A stretch of DNA of 64,000 nucleotides from JBBROS01 sp963752225 (GCA_963752225.1 CAVVXS010000007.1:1116001-1180000); one strand, 5' to 3'. Positions 16,245 through 26,226 are shown, numbered from the stretch's first letter. Numbers and translations are program-made. Notes: a model not told the origin generated them from the sequence alone.

Positions 16245-17606
16245 TCATGCCGCCTGCTTTGCCGCAGCCTCGATCGTGTCGCACAGGCCGGCCACGACGT
16301 CCTTCACCAGCGCCTCGTCCTCCCCTTCGGCCATCACCCGCACCAGCGGCTCGGTGCCGCTCAGGCGCAGCAACAGCCGTCCCTGCTTGCCCAACCTCGC
16401 TTCGGCGTCCTTGACGGCCGCCTGCACCTCCGCCGTTTCCAGCGGCGACGGTCCGACGAAGCGCACGTTCCGCAGCAGCTGCGGCAACGGCGTGAACACG
16501 TTGCACACCTCGCTGGCCGGACGGCCGACCTCCACCAACATCGCCAGCACCTGCAGCGCCGCAACCAAGCCGTCCCCGGTGGTCGCAAAATCCGACATGA
16601 TCACGTGGCCCGACTGCTCGCCGCCCACGTTCATGCCCAGGCTGCGCATCGCTTCCACCACGTAGCGGTCGCCGACCCGGGTGCGGTGCAGCTTCAATCC
16701 CTCCTTGGCGAGAAAACGCTCGAGGCCGAGGTTGCTCATCACCGTCGCCGCCACGCCGCCGCCCTGCAGCCGCCCGGCCAGGCGCCAGGAGCGCGCGATC
16801 AGCGCCAGGATCTGGTCGCCGTCCACCGCATCGCCGCGCTCGTCGATCAGCAGCAGCCGGTCGGCATCGCCGTCGAGCGCGATGCCGAGGTCGGCCTTGT
16901 GCTCCAGCACCTTGCTCCGCAGCAGCGCCGGGACCGTGCTGCCGCATTCGCGGTTGATGTTGAATCCGTCCGGCTCCACCCCGACCGGGATGATCGTCGC
17001 ACCCAGCTCCCACAGCACCGTCGGCGCCACCCGGTAACCGGCGCCGTTCGCGCAATCGACCACGATCTTGAGCCCGTCCAACGTCAGCCCGCGCGGAAAG
17101 GTGGCCTTCGCCGCCTCGATATAGCGGCCGCCGGCATCGTTCAGCCGGGCCGCCCGGCCGAGCCGGTCCGGTGCGGCGAGCCGGCCGCTGAGGTCGGTGT
17201 CCATCAGTGCTTCGATCTCGAGCTCGGTCTCGTCGGACAGCTTGAACCCGTCGGGCCCGAACAGCTTGATGCCGTTATCCTCGAACAGGTTGTGCGAGGC
17301 CGAGATCATCACGCCGAGGTCGGCGCGCAGGCTGCGGGTCAGCATGGCGATGGCGGGCGTCGGCAACGGACCGACGAGGGTCACGTCCATGCCCGCGGCG
17401 ATGAAGCCGGCCACCAAAGCGGGTTCGATCATATAGCCGGACAGGCGCGTGTCCTTGCCGATCACCACCTGGTGCCGGTACGCCCCGCGCACGAACATCA
17501 ACCCGGCCGCTTGTCCCAGACGCAGCGCCGTGTCGCCGGTCATGGCACCCTGGTTTGCCGTCCCGCGTATGCCATCGGTGCCGAACAGGCGCCTGCCTGT
17601 GCTCAT
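16245..17606 (-). CDS. glmM: Phosphoglucosamine mutase
   Basis: Interconverts glucosamine-6-phosphate and glucosamine-1-phosphate for UDP-GlcNAc, peptidoglycan and LPS synthesis. The 453-residue protein starts with the GlmM signature RLFGTDGIRGTAN, has the phosphoserine Ser104 in ISASHN, the Mg-binding DGDADR loop, and the C-terminal RLSGTEPLVR sugar-phosphate loop. The ATG at 17606 follows GAGGGGG. Length and domain order are complete for the family. Confidence 0.96.
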   Translation of the reverse strand: MSTGRRLFGTDGIRGTANQGAMTGDTALRLGQAAGLMFVRGAYRHQVVIGKDTRLSGYMIEPALVAGFIAAGMDVTLVGPLPTPAIAMLTRSLRADLGVMISASHNLFEDNGIKLFGPDGFKLSDETELEIEALMDTDLSGRLAAPDRLGRAARLNDAGGRYIEAAKATFPRGLTLDGLKIVVDCANGAGYRVAPTVLWELGATIIPVGVEPDGFNINRECGSTVPALLRSKVLEHKADLGIALDGDADRLLLIDERGDAVDGDQILALIARSWRLAGRLQGGGVAATVMSNLGLERFLAKEGLKLHRTRVGDRYVVEAMRSLGMNVGGEQSGHVIMSDFATTGDGLVAALQVLAMLVEVGRPASEVCNVFTPLPQLLRNVRFVGPSPLETAEVQAAVKDAEARLGKQGRLLLRLSGTEPLVRVMAEGEDEALVKDVVAGLCDTIEAAAKQAA

Positions 17607-17663
17607 CGTGCCGCCCCCTCGTTTCACTTGCGGTGTAGCACCACGGACGGGCGCCGCACCACT

Positions 17664-17735
17664 AGGCCGCTCCTTGGGCCGCTCCCTGGGCCGCTTCTTG
17701 GGCCGCCCAATGGGCCGCCCAATGGGCCGCTCAGT
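17664..17735. repeat. 12-bp tandem repeat, six units
   Basis: Six consecutive 12-base units, each GGGCCG(C/T-rich) plus a variable end: (A)GGCCGCTCCTT, GGGCCGCTCCCT, GGGCCGCTTCTT, GGGCCGCCCAAT twice, GGGCCGCTCAGT. The last unit contains the TCA that is the stop codon of the RraA-family gene on the minus strand. It lies between that gene and glmM. Confidence 0.85.
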
Positions 17736-18426
17736 GGATTTCGCCCGCGCGCTTCAGCGCGTCGCGCAGCTTGGCGGACGAAAAATCCGGGCTCGCGCAG
17801 AGATCGAGGATCACTTTCTCCCGCCGCGACACCAGGTCGATCGCCGCCGGCAGCTGCTTGACGCACTCGGCCGGAATCACGACGGCGCCGTGGAAATCGG
17901 CATGGATCACGTCGTCATGCACGACCTGCATCCCGAACACGTCCACCGGCTTGCCGTAATCGACGGTGTGGACGTGCGCGTGGCTCGGGCCGACCCGGCC
18001 GCCGATGATCTGGAAGCCCGGCGCCAGCATGTCGAGGTCGCGGAACGAGCCATTGGTCACGCAGCCGATCGCGCCCAGCGCCTTGTGCACGGTCGTTTGC
18101 ACCTCGCCCCAGAACGCGCCGAAGCCCTCATGGGCATCGAGATCCTGCAGCACCGCGATCGTCGGCAAATCGGTCGCGGCCACGTAGTCGTACCAATCCA
18201 TCCGGTCGGTCACATGGCCGCGCGGCTTTTCGCGGGCGCGGATCGTCCCGGTGCGCGCCAGGCCGACGATCGGCGGCAGCTTGCGGTCGGCCGCCACCAT
18301 CGGCTCGACCGTGAAGCCGAGCGCCCGGCGCTCCGGCACGAGCAGCTCGAGCCCGTTGCAGATCGTCGGGGTGTCCCACTGCTTGAGGACTTCGAGGTCG
18401 GCGATGGTGAAGGGATAGTCGGTCAT
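17731..18426 (-). CDS. RraA-family aldolase/decarboxylase-like protein
   Basis: A 231-residue protein of the RraA/HMG-aldolase fold. The stretch FWGEVQTTVHKALGAIGCVTNGSFRD follows the family signature (GE...A...G..G.V.dG..RD), where the Arg and Asp bind Mg2+ and the oxo acid; a second segment (HADFHGAVVIP) matches the conserved HPGD-G-V-V-P-type loop. Members cleave 4-hydroxy-4-methyl-2-oxoglutarate, 4-carboxy-4-hydroxy-2-oxoadipate or oxaloacetate, or inhibit RNase E. Its place as the last gene of an oxidative operon favours a catabolic aldolase/decarboxylase. It overlaps the oxidase gene by ATGA, and its stop lies inside a tandem repeat. Confidence 0.8.
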   Translation of the reverse strand: MTDYPFTIADLEVLKQWDTPTICNGLELLVPERRALGFTVEPMVAADRKLPPIVGLARTGTIRAREKPRGHVTDRMDWYDYVAATDLPTIAVLQDLDAHEGFGAFWGEVQTTVHKALGAIGCVTNGSFRDLDMLAPGFQIIGGRVGPSHAHVHTVDYGKPVDVFGMQVVHDDVIHADFHGAVVIPAECVKQLPAAIDLVSRREKVILDLCASPDFSSAKLRDALKRAGEIH

Positions 18427-19727
18427 GCTGCGGTCCTCCGGTTGAAGCGTTGCGGGCTGAATGGGGCGATGTCGATGGAGGGGGGCCGCCCGGACACGAT
18501 GTCGGCCACCAGCCGCCCGGTCATCGCCCCGGCGGCAAGCCCGACATGCCCATGGCCGTAGGCATGCACCACGTCGCGGCAGTCACGTGCCCGGCCGATC
18601 ACCGGCAGCCCGTCGGGCGTGCTCGGCCGGTGTCCCATCCAGACCTTGATCCGGTCCTCGGGCAGGTCGCGCGGCAGGCTCGGAATGGTCCGCAGCATGG
18701 CATCGCGCAGCACCCTCGCCCGCCGCCAGTTGGGCGCCGCCTCCAGCCCGGCCAGCTCCACGGTGCCGGCCACGCGCAGCCCGGCCTTCGTGGAAACAAC
18801 CGCCGCCTTGGTGTCGCCCGTCAGCATCGGATGACGCAGTGCCACGTCGGCGCCTTGCAGCACGGCATGGTAGCCGCGCTCGGTCTCCAAGCTGACAAGA
18901 TCACCCACTATTCGGGCCAATGCGCGCGACCGGGCCCCGGCGGCAATGACCGCCGCGTCGCAGGCGATCTCGCCGGCCTCGGTCACGACCGCTTGCAGCC
19001 GGCCGGCGGCGATCCGGAACCCGGTCGCCCGCCCGGCTTGGCGCACGGCGCCGAGCGCCTCGGCATGGGCGACCAAAGCGGCGACGTAGCCGCCGGGGTC
19101 GGTGACGTTGCCACCCTGCTGTACCAGCACCGCAAAGCCGTAGCGGCGGTCAAGCGCCGGCTCCTGCTGCCGCAGCGCGTCGGCGTCGAGTTCGAGCCAG
19201 GTGACGCCGTTGTCCCGCCGCAGCCGCCAGGCCAACGCCTCGCGCTCGAATGCGGCCCGGTCGAGGAACGGATGCAGGATGCCGCGCCGCTCGATGAGCG
19301 CCCCGACCCCGGCCTCGGCCGCGAGCCGCGCATGTCGCTCCGGCGCGTCGGCCAGCAGCGGCGCCAGGGCCCGCGCCGTCCGTTCCACCTTCGCCACCGT
19401 GGACCCGGCCTGGACGAAGCGCCGCAGCCACGGCAGCAGCCGCGGGAGATAGGACGGGCGGATGGTGAGCGGGCCGAGCGGATCGGCGAGATAGCCCGGC
19501 ACGCGCTTCCACAACCCGGGAAGGCTGACCGGCACCACCGAGCCAGGGCTGAGGATCGTGCCGTTGCCGTAGCTGGCCGCCTGCTCGCCGCCGGGCGGGC
19601 CAGGCTCCAGGACCGTGACCCGATGCCCGTCGCGCAGCAGCTCGACGGCACTGGCGGCGCCGACGATGCCGGCGCCGATGACGACGATGTGCCGGGGCGC
19701 AGCCCCTCCGACGTCCCTGGGGCTCAC
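18423..19727 (-). CDS. FAD-dependent amino-acid/amine oxidoreductase (DadA-like)
   Basis: A 434-residue DAO-family flavoprotein. The N-terminal dinucleotide motif is VVIGAGIVG (residues 15-23), and the C-terminus has the family's PDGLPVIGRA and YGHGHVGLAAG segments. D-amino-acid dehydrogenases and hydroxyproline/opine oxidases share this design, so the substrate is open. The start is taken as GTG at 19727, which overlaps the upstream FAD-subunit stop as GTGA; no ATG fits. The frame extends upstream through the previous gene but is not coding there. It is the fourth gene of the Mo-hydroxylase/oxidase/RraA operon. Confidence 0.85.
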   Translation of the reverse strand: MSPRDVGGAAPRHIVVIGAGIVGAASAVELLRDGHRVTVLEPGPPGGEQAASYGNGTILSPGSVVPVSLPGLWKRVPGYLADPLGPLTIRPSYLPRLLPWLRRFVQAGSTVAKVERTARALAPLLADAPERHARLAAEAGVGALIERRGILHPFLDRAAFEREALAWRLRRDNGVTWLELDADALRQQEPALDRRYGFAVLVQQGGNVTDPGGYVAALVAHAEALGAVRQAGRATGFRIAAGRLQAVVTEAGEIACDAAVIAAGARSRALARIVGDLVSLETERGYHAVLQGADVALRHPMLTGDTKAAVVSTKAGLRVAGTVELAGLEAAPNWRRARVLRDAMLRTIPSLPRDLPEDRIKVWMGHRPSTPDGLPVIGRARDCRDVVHAYGHGHVGLAAGAMTGRLVADIVSGRPPSIDIAPFSPQRFNRRTAA

Positions 19728-20515
19728 GCCCCGGCGACGGCCCGCCGCGCCATGACGCCGATCAGGTGCGCCCGGTATTCGGGGCTGGCGTGGATATCGC
19801 CGTTCAACCCGTCGGACGGGGTCTTGATGTCCTTGATCGCGTCGGCGGAGAAATTGGACGCGAGCGCCGCTTCCATCTCCGTATGCCGGAACACGCCGCT
19901 TTGCCCGGCCCCGGTGATCGCCAGCCGCGTGCCCTTGGGCCCTTTGGCCACGAACACGCCGACCATGGCGTAGCGGCTGGCCGGGTTGCGGAACTTCTCG
20001 TAGTTGGACTTTTCCGGGAACGGGAACACGATCTTGGTGATGAGCTCGCCGGGCTCGAGTGCCGTGGTGAACATGCCCTGGAAGAAATCGTCCGCCTCGA
20101 TCTGACGCTTGTCGGTGTGGATCGTGGCGCCGATCGCCAACACGGCCGCCGGGTAGCAAGCGGACGGGTCGTTGTTGGCGAGCGACCCGCCCATGGTGCC
20201 GCGGTGCCGCACCTGGTTGTCGCCGATCCAGCCGGCCATCTTGGCCAGGCCGGGGATCTTCGACTTGATGACGTCGGAATGGGCGATGTCGTGGTGGTTG
20301 GTCATCGCCCCGATCGTGACGGTGCTGCCGTCCGAGGTTATGCCGGACAGGCCGAGCGCCGACAGGTCGACAACCGCCGTCGGCTTGTTCAAGCGCTGCT
20401 TCAGCACCGGGATGAACGTCTGGCCACCGGCCAGCGCCTTGGCCTCGATGTCGTCGCCAAGCGCCTTCAGCGCGTCAGGCAAGGAACTGGGCTTGGTATA
20501 GGTAAAGTCGTACAT
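19724..20515 (-). CDS. FAD-binding subunit of the second Mo hydroxylase (CoxM-like)
   Basis: The medium subunit (263 residues) of the CO-dehydrogenase/xanthine-dehydrogenase superfamily. FAD motifs are ALAGGQTFIP near residue 28 and RGTMGGSLANND near 106. Unlike the medium subunit at 8.4-9.3 kb, it has no extra cysteine-rich 4Fe-4S insertion. It starts 7 bases after the Mo-subunit stop and overlaps the oxidase gene by GTGA, which ties the oxidase into the same transcript. Confidence 0.9.
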   Translation of the reverse strand: MYDFTYTKPSSLPDALKALGDDIEAKALAGGQTFIPVLKQRLNKPTAVVDLSALGLSGITSDGSTVTIGAMTNHHDIAHSDVIKSKIPGLAKMAGWIGDNQVRHRGTMGGSLANNDPSACYPAAVLAIGATIHTDKRQIEADDFFQGMFTTALEPGELITKIVFPFPEKSNYEKFRNPASRYAMVGVFVAKGPKGTRLAITGAGQSGVFRHTEMEAALASNFSADAIKDIKTPSDGLNGDIHASPEYRAHLIGVMARRAVAGA

Positions 20516-20522
20516 CGCGTTC

Positions 20523-22907
20523 CTACTCCGCCGCCATCGGCAGCCGTTGGGTTTGCAGAATGGTCCAGATCTTCTGCGGCGTCGCCGGCATGTCGAGATG
20601 CCGCACGCCGTAATCCTTGAGCGCGTCCACCACCGCGTTGATCACCGCCGGCGGGCTGCCGATCGCCCCCACCTCGCCGACGCCTTTGGAGCCGAGCGGG
20701 TTGTGGGTGCACAAGGTCGTCTCGGTCGCAACCGTCATGATCGCCGCCATGTCGTGCGCACGCGGCATCTGGTAGTCCATGAACGAGCCGGTCACGAGCT
20801 GCCCTTGCTCGTCGTAGACGGCGTTCTCGAGCAACGCCTGACCTATGCCCTGGGCGACGCCGCCTTGCACCTGGCCTTCCACGATCATCGGGTTGATGAC
20901 CCGGCCGATGTCGTCCACCGCGGTGAAGTTCACGACCTCCACCGTGCCCGTCTCGGTGTCGATCTCGACCTCGCAGATGTGGCATCCGCCGGGGTAGGTG
21001 AAGTTCTTCGGGTCGTAGAACGCGGTCTCGTCGAGGCCGGGCTCGAGTTCCTCGATCGGGTAGTTGTGCGGCACGTAGGCAGCCAGCGAGATGTCGCTCA
21101 ACCCCTTGGACTTGTCCGTGCCGGCGACGCTGAACCGGCCGTCCTTGAATTCGATGTCCTCGACGGCGGCTTCCATCAGGTGGGCGGCGATCTTCTTGCC
21201 CTTGGCGATCACCTTGTCCATCGCCTTGACCATGGCCGAGCCGCCGACCGCGAGGCTGCGGCTGCCATAGGTGCCCATCCCGAACGGGATCTTGGAGGTG
21301 TCGCCGTGCACCACCTCGACCTGATCAAACGGCACGCCGAGCTGATCGCTGACGAGTTGGGCGAAGGTCGTCTCGTGACCCTGGCCGTGGCTGTGGGTTC
21401 CGGTGAACACCGTCACCGACCCGGTCGGATGCACCCGGACGTTGGCGACCTCGTAAAGCCCGGCGCGGGCACCGAGCGAGCCCACCACCTTCGATGGCGC
21501 GATGCCGCAGGCCTCGACGTAGGTGGACGCGCCGATGCCGCGCAGCTTGCCGCGCGCCGCCGCGGCCGCACGCCGGGCCGGGAACTCGTCCCACTTGGCT
21601 CCCGCCAGACCGGTCTTGAGCGTCGTCTGGTAGTCGCCACTGTCATATTGCAGCGCGACCGGGGTTTGATACGGGAAGCCGTCCACGGGGATGAAATTGC
21701 GCCGCCGCAGCTCGATCCGGTCGATGCCGGTGTCGTGCGAGATGACGTCCATCAGCCGTTCGAGCAGGTAGGTCGCTTCCGGCCGCCCGGCGCCGCGGTA
21801 AGCATCGACCGGGACGGTGTTGGTGAAGACGGCCTTCACCTCGGCATAGATCGCCGGGGTCTTGTAGCAGCCGGCAAGCAAGGTCGCGTAGAGGTAGGTC
21901 GGGACCGCCGGGCCGAACGTGCTGAGATAGGCGCCCATGTTACAAAGCGTGTTGACCCGCAGCGCCAGGAACGTGCCGTCCTTGTCCAGCGCCATCGACG
22001 CCGTGCTCACGTGGTCCCGCCCATGCGCGTCCGACATGAACGCCTCGGATCGGTCGCAGGTCCACTTCACCGGGCGCCTCAGCTTGCCCGCTGACCAGGT
22101 GACGATCGCCTCCTCGGCGTAATGGTAGATCTTGCTGCCGAACCCGCCGCCCACGTCGGGTGCGACCACGCGTAGCTTGTGCTCCGGGATGTGCAGCACG
22201 AAGGCGCCCATCAGCAGCCGGATCACGTGCGGGTTCTGGCTGGTGGTCCAGAGCGTGAACTCGCCCGAGTTCTCGTCATAGGCGCCGATCGCCGCCCTCG
22301 GCTCCATCGCGTTCGGCACCAGCCGGTTGTTTGTCAACTCGAGCGTCACGACGTGCGCCGCGTTGCTGAACGCGTTGTCCACCACGCCCTTGTCACCGAT
22401 GTGCCAGTCGTAGCACTGGTTGCCCGGTGCATCGTCGTGCACCTGGGGCGCGCCCGGCGCGATCGCGTCGCGCACGGTCGCCACCGCCGGCAGGTCCTCG
22501 TAGTCGATCTCGATCAGCTCGGCAGCGTTCTTCGCCTGCTGCTTGGTTTCGGCGATCACCACCGCGACCGGGTCGCCGACGTGCCGCACCTTGCCGACCG
22601 CCAGCACCGGATGCTTTGGCTCATTCATCGGCGAGCCGTCCTTGGAGTGGATCTGCCAGCCGCACGGCACGCCGCCCACGCCGTCCGCCTCCATGTCGGC
22701 GCCGATATAGACTGCAATCACCCCGGGCGCCGCCTTTGCCGCCGCGAGGTCGATCGCGCCGATGCGTGCATGCGGACGGTCCGAGCGCTTCATGATCGCG
22801 TGCGCCTGGCCCGGCTGGTTCATGTCGTCGGTGTAGTTGCCGCGTCCGCTCAGGAAACGCCGGTCTTCCTTGCGCTTGACCGAAGCGCCGATGCCCTCGA
22901 AACCCAT
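20523..22907 (-). CDS. Molybdopterin-binding subunit of the second Mo hydroxylase (form II CoxL-like)
   Basis: The catalytic subunit (794 residues). An N-terminal hammerhead domain precedes the Mo-pterin domain with GGGFGSK, the signature A-Y-R-G-A-G-R and the C-terminal active-site Glu in KGVGEVG. The AYRGAGR motif marks the form II group; true aerobic CO dehydrogenase has AYxCSFR with a Cys that binds copper. CO oxidation is therefore not supported and the substrate is unknown. It is the second gene of the operon, 66 bases after the Fe-S subunit. Confidence 0.9.
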   Translation of the reverse strand: MGFEGIGASVKRKEDRRFLSGRGNYTDDMNQPGQAHAIMKRSDRPHARIGAIDLAAAKAAPGVIAVYIGADMEADGVGGVPCGWQIHSKDGSPMNEPKHPVLAVGKVRHVGDPVAVVIAETKQQAKNAAELIEIDYEDLPAVATVRDAIAPGAPQVHDDAPGNQCYDWHIGDKGVVDNAFSNAAHVVTLELTNNRLVPNAMEPRAAIGAYDENSGEFTLWTTSQNPHVIRLLMGAFVLHIPEHKLRVVAPDVGGGFGSKIYHYAEEAIVTWSAGKLRRPVKWTCDRSEAFMSDAHGRDHVSTASMALDKDGTFLALRVNTLCNMGAYLSTFGPAVPTYLYATLLAGCYKTPAIYAEVKAVFTNTVPVDAYRGAGRPEATYLLERLMDVISHDTGIDRIELRRRNFIPVDGFPYQTPVALQYDSGDYQTTLKTGLAGAKWDEFPARRAAAAARGKLRGIGASTYVEACGIAPSKVVGSLGARAGLYEVANVRVHPTGSVTVFTGTHSHGQGHETTFAQLVSDQLGVPFDQVEVVHGDTSKIPFGMGTYGSRSLAVGGSAMVKAMDKVIAKGKKIAAHLMEAAVEDIEFKDGRFSVAGTDKSKGLSDISLAAYVPHNYPIEELEPGLDETAFYDPKNFTYPGGCHICEVEIDTETGTVEVVNFTAVDDIGRVINPMIVEGQVQGGVAQGIGQALLENAVYDEQGQLVTGSFMDYQMPRAHDMAAIMTVATETTLCTHNPLGSKGVGEVGAIGSPPAVINAVVDALKDYGVRHLDMPATPQKIWTILQTQRLPMAAE

Positions 22908-22973
22908 GTGACTTCCCCCCCGGAAAGGGGCCCGCCGGCGTTCAGCGCCGTGTCAGGCCCCCATCGATTTCGT

Positions 22974-23465
<492 letters not shown>

Positions 23466-23540
23466 CGGTTTCCCCTTCAGTTCATGATCTTGGCGTTGCA
23501 CCTAGTGTGCTGCCACGGTGTGGGAAGGGTCAAGCGGGAG

Positions 23541-24182
23541 CTATGTTGCATCCCCGCGTGCCGTCGGCCCGCACCAGCCCGGCAAATACCCCGCTTCCGA
23601 ACCCTTCGCCAACCCCAGCGCCTGCGCCAGCGCCGCGGCGAAGTCGGCCTCGAGGATCTTCGGCTTGATCCGGCTGCGCAGGAAGTCGGCCCACAGGAAC
23701 TCGCTGAACGGCGTCGTATCCTTCGCATAGCCCCCGGCAAAGCGCAGCTCCCCGGCCAGCGAGCGGTAGGGATCGTCGCGCATGTCGGCGATCGCTTTGG
23801 GCACGTCCCCGTAGTCGCGCCGGCGCCCGTGCTCGTCGAACGGATGCGTCCAGCCGCGGCAATCGAGGTTGAACCAGAACGCGTCGTGCTCGAGCGCGCC
23901 GAGGTCGGCGACGACGTTGGTCAGCACCGTCTCCTGCCCCTCCTCCTGCAATGCGCGGCACAGATGGTGGTGGTCGATCACGTAATGCCGGCCCTTCGGG
24001 CCGAGGATCACCGGGATCATGTGGCTGCCGAGGAACTCGCCGGCCCGGTCACGGCCTTGCTGCTCGGTTTTCGCCTTCCAGGCGCGCCGTTTCGCCTCGA
24101 CCTCGCGCAGGCCGACGGTGATCTGGGTCGGACGCAGTTCCGCGATCGGGAGTGGATGCAGGATGGGTTCGCGAACGCTCAT
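23541..24182 (-). CDS. ParB-like (ParBc_2 type) nuclease-fold protein
   Basis: A 213-residue protein. It opens with L-P-I-A-E-L-R-P-T-Q-I-T-V-G, has a conserved GSHMIPVILGP segment and then YVIDHHHLCRAL, which matches the ParB/sulfiredoxin-like family that Pfam calls putative ParB-like nuclease (nucleotide-binding histidines, no helix-turn-helix). The remainder is rich in acidic and aromatic residues. Such proteins are not plasmid-partitioning factors and the biochemical role is unknown. The start at 24182 is the first ATG that gives the family N-terminus. The gene lies between the Mo hydroxylase operon and a peptide ABC importer, on the same strand. Confidence 0.72.
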   Translation of the reverse strand: MSVREPILHPLPIAELRPTQITVGLREVEAKRRAWKAKTEQQGRDRAGEFLGSHMIPVILGPKGRHYVIDHHHLCRALQEEGQETVLTNVVADLGALEHDAFWFNLDCRGWTHPFDEHGRRRDYGDVPKAIADMRDDPYRSLAGELRFAGGYAKDTTPFSEFLWADFLRSRIKPKILEADFAAALAQALGLAKGSEAGYLPGWCGPTARGDAT

Positions 24183-24211
24183 GGCGCACCTCTCGGTCGG
24201 GTGCCGCCATC

Positions 24212-25222
24212 CTACGCCGCCTCGGGCACCGCGTGCAGTTCCGGTAGCTCGTCCAAGTGGCAGGCCGCTTTCTGCCCAGCAGCGGTGTCGCGGAGCACCG
24301 GCTCCTCGACCCGGCAACGGTCGAACACATAGGGGCAGCGCGTGTGGAAGCGGCAGCCGCTGGGTGGGTTGATCGGGCTCGGCACGTCGCCGCGCAGGAT
24401 GATGCGGTCCCGCTTGGCGGCCGGGTCCGGCACCGGCACGGCGGACAGCAACGCGCGGGTGTACGGGTGACGCGGCGAAGCGAACAAGGTGCGCCGGTCG
24501 GCGATCTCGACGATCTTGCCCAGGTACATCACCGCGACCCGGTGCGTCAGGTGCTCGACGATGGCGAGGTCATGGCTGATGAACAACAAGGCCAGGCCCA
24601 GCTCATCCTGCAGGTCGCTCATCAGGTTGACGATCTGCGCCTTGACCGAGACGTCCAGCGCCGAGACCGCCTCGTCGCAGATGATCAGGTCGGCCCCAGG
24701 GGCTAAGGCCCGGGCGATGCCGATCCGCTGCCGCTGCCCGCCGCTGAACTCGTGCGGGAAGCGGTTCATCGCATCCCGCGGCAGCCGAACGGTGTCCATC
24801 AGCTTGGCCACCCGGTCGTCGGTCTCGCTGCGATTGCCGGCCAGGCCGAAATTCTGCAGCGGCTCGGCCAGGATGTCGCGCACGCGCATGCGCGGGTTGA
24901 GGCTGCTGAACGGGTCCTGGAACACCACCTGCACCCGCCGCCGCAGCGGCCGCAGCCGGCCGAGCGGGATGTTGTCGATCCGCTCGCCGTCGAGGAACAC
25001 CTCGCCATCGGTCGGCTCCACCAGGCGCAGGATGGCCTTGCCGACGGTGCTCTTGCCGCAGCCGCTTTCGCCGACCAGCGACAGGGTCTCGCCCTTGGCG
25101 ATGCTGAACGACACGCCGTCCACCGCATACACGTAGCCCGTCACGCCGCCGAACACGCCGCCGCGCAGGGGGAAGTGTTTTTTCAATGCGTTGACTTCGA
25201 GCAGGGGGGTGGGCTTGGTCAC
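24212..25222 (-). CDS. Peptide/nickel ABC transporter ATP-binding protein (DppF/OppF-like)
   Basis: A 336-residue ATPase with Walker A GESGCGKST (51-59), Q-loop FQDPFSSLNPRM, signature FSGGQRQR, Walker B LIICDEAVSALD, and the C-terminal oligopeptide-transporter extension with the cysteine pattern CRFHTRCP...CRVEEP. I take GTG at 25222 as start: it overlaps the DppD stop as GTGA and gives the expected N-terminus. It is the last gene of a binding-protein x2, B, C, D, F importer operon. Confidence 0.92.
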   Translation of the reverse strand: MTKPTPLLEVNALKKHFPLRGGVFGGVTGYVYAVDGVSFSIAKGETLSLVGESGCGKSTVGKAILRLVEPTDGEVFLDGERIDNIPLGRLRPLRRRVQVVFQDPFSSLNPRMRVRDILAEPLQNFGLAGNRSETDDRVAKLMDTVRLPRDAMNRFPHEFSGGQRQRIGIARALAPGADLIICDEAVSALDVSVKAQIVNLMSDLQDELGLALLFISHDLAIVEHLTHRVAVMYLGKIVEIADRRTLFASPRHPYTRALLSAVPVPDPAAKRDRIILRGDVPSPINPPSGCRFHTRCPYVFDRCRVEEPVLRDTAAGQKAACHLDELPELHAVPEAA

Positions 25223-26226
25223 GCTGCGAGTCCCCCGGCATGCCCCATCGCGAACTCGGCGTAATGGCAGGCGACGCTGTGTCCCGGGCGCTTCTCTTCT
25301 ACGGCGGGCGCCACCGTGCGGCACAGCTCCGTCGCACTCAGGCATCGCCCGGCAAAGGCGCAGCCCACGATCGGTTTTCTCAACGACGGCACCAATCCGG
25401 GGATCTCGGCGAGCTTCGACCGCCCGGTCATCGACAGCGACGAGCCGAGCTTCGGCACCGCGCCCAGCAGCCCCCGCGTATACGGATGCTGCGGGTTGGC
25501 GAAGATCTCGGCCGCGGTGGCTTCCTCGACCTTGCGGCCGGCATACATCACCACCACCCGCTGCGCCATCTCGGCCACCACGCCGAGATCGTGGGTGATC
25601 AGCATGATCGCCGAACCCAGCCGGGTCTTGAGGTCGCGCATCAAATCCAGGATCTGCGCCTGGATGGTGACGTCCAACGCCGTCGTCGGCTCGTCGGCAA
25701 TCAGCAGCTTCGGGTTGCAGGCGAGCGCCATGGCGATCATCACCCGCTGCCGCATGCCGCCCGACAACTGGTGCGGGTATTCGCGCACCCGCCGCCCCGG
25801 CGCCGGAATGCCGACCAGGGTCAGCATCTCGACCGAGCGCTCCTCGGCCTGCCGCGCGTTCATACCTTGGTGGAGGCGCAGGGTCTCGCCGATCTGCCGC
25901 CCGATGGTCAGCACCGGGTTCAAGCTGGTCATCGGCTCCTGGAAGATCATGCTGATGTCGTTGCCGCGCAGGGTGCGCATCTCGGCTTCCGGCAGCTTCA
26001 GCAGGTCGCGCCCTTGGAACCGGATGGCACCGGCCATCTTGCCCGGCGGCTCCTGAATCAAACGCAGGATCGACATCGAGGTGACCGACTTGCCGCAACC
26101 GCTTTCGCCAACCACGGCAAGGGTTTCGCCGGCATCGATGTGAAACGACAGACCTTCGACCGCGCGGACGACGCCATCGGCGGTGCCGAAATGGGTTTGC
26201 AGGCGGTCGACTTCTAAAAGTGCCAT
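25219..26226 (-). CDS. Peptide/nickel ABC transporter ATP-binding protein (DppD/OppD-like)
   Basis: A 335-residue ATPase. Walker A is GESGCGKSV, the Q-loop FQEPMTSLNP is the OppD/DppD type, the signature is LSGGMRQR, and the Walker B strand ends LLIADEPTTALD. The C-terminal extension has the cysteine-containing CAFAGRC motif of this family. The ATG at 26226 gives M-A-L-L-E-V-D; upstream sequence is a repeat element, not coding. It overlaps dppF and forms the ATPase heterodimer with it. Confidence 0.93.
   Translation of the reverse strand: MALLEVDRLQTHFGTADGVVRAVEGLSFHIDAGETLAVVGESGCGKSVTSMSILRLIQEPPGKMAGAIRFQGRDLLKLPEAEMRTLRGNDISMIFQEPMTSLNPVLTIGRQIGETLRLHQGMNARQAEERSVEMLTLVGIPAPGRRVREYPHQLSGGMRQRVMIAMALACNPKLLIADEPTTALDVTIQAQILDLMRDLKTRLGSAIMLITHDLGVVAEMAQRVVVMYAGRKVEEATAAEIFANPQHPYTRGLLGAVPKLGSSLSMTGRSKLAEIPGLVPSLRKPIVGCAFAGRCLSATELCRTVAPAVEEKRPGHSVACHYAEFAMGHAGGLAA

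Noticed and set aside
20523..22907. Aerobic CO dehydrogenase
   Set aside because: The motif is AYRGAGR, not AYxCSFR; the Cu-binding Cys is missing, so it is a form II relative.
23541..24182. Plasmid or chromosome partition ParB
   Set aside because: No helix-turn-helix, no ParA neighbour and no parS-like site; only the ParB/Srx-like nucleotide fold is present.
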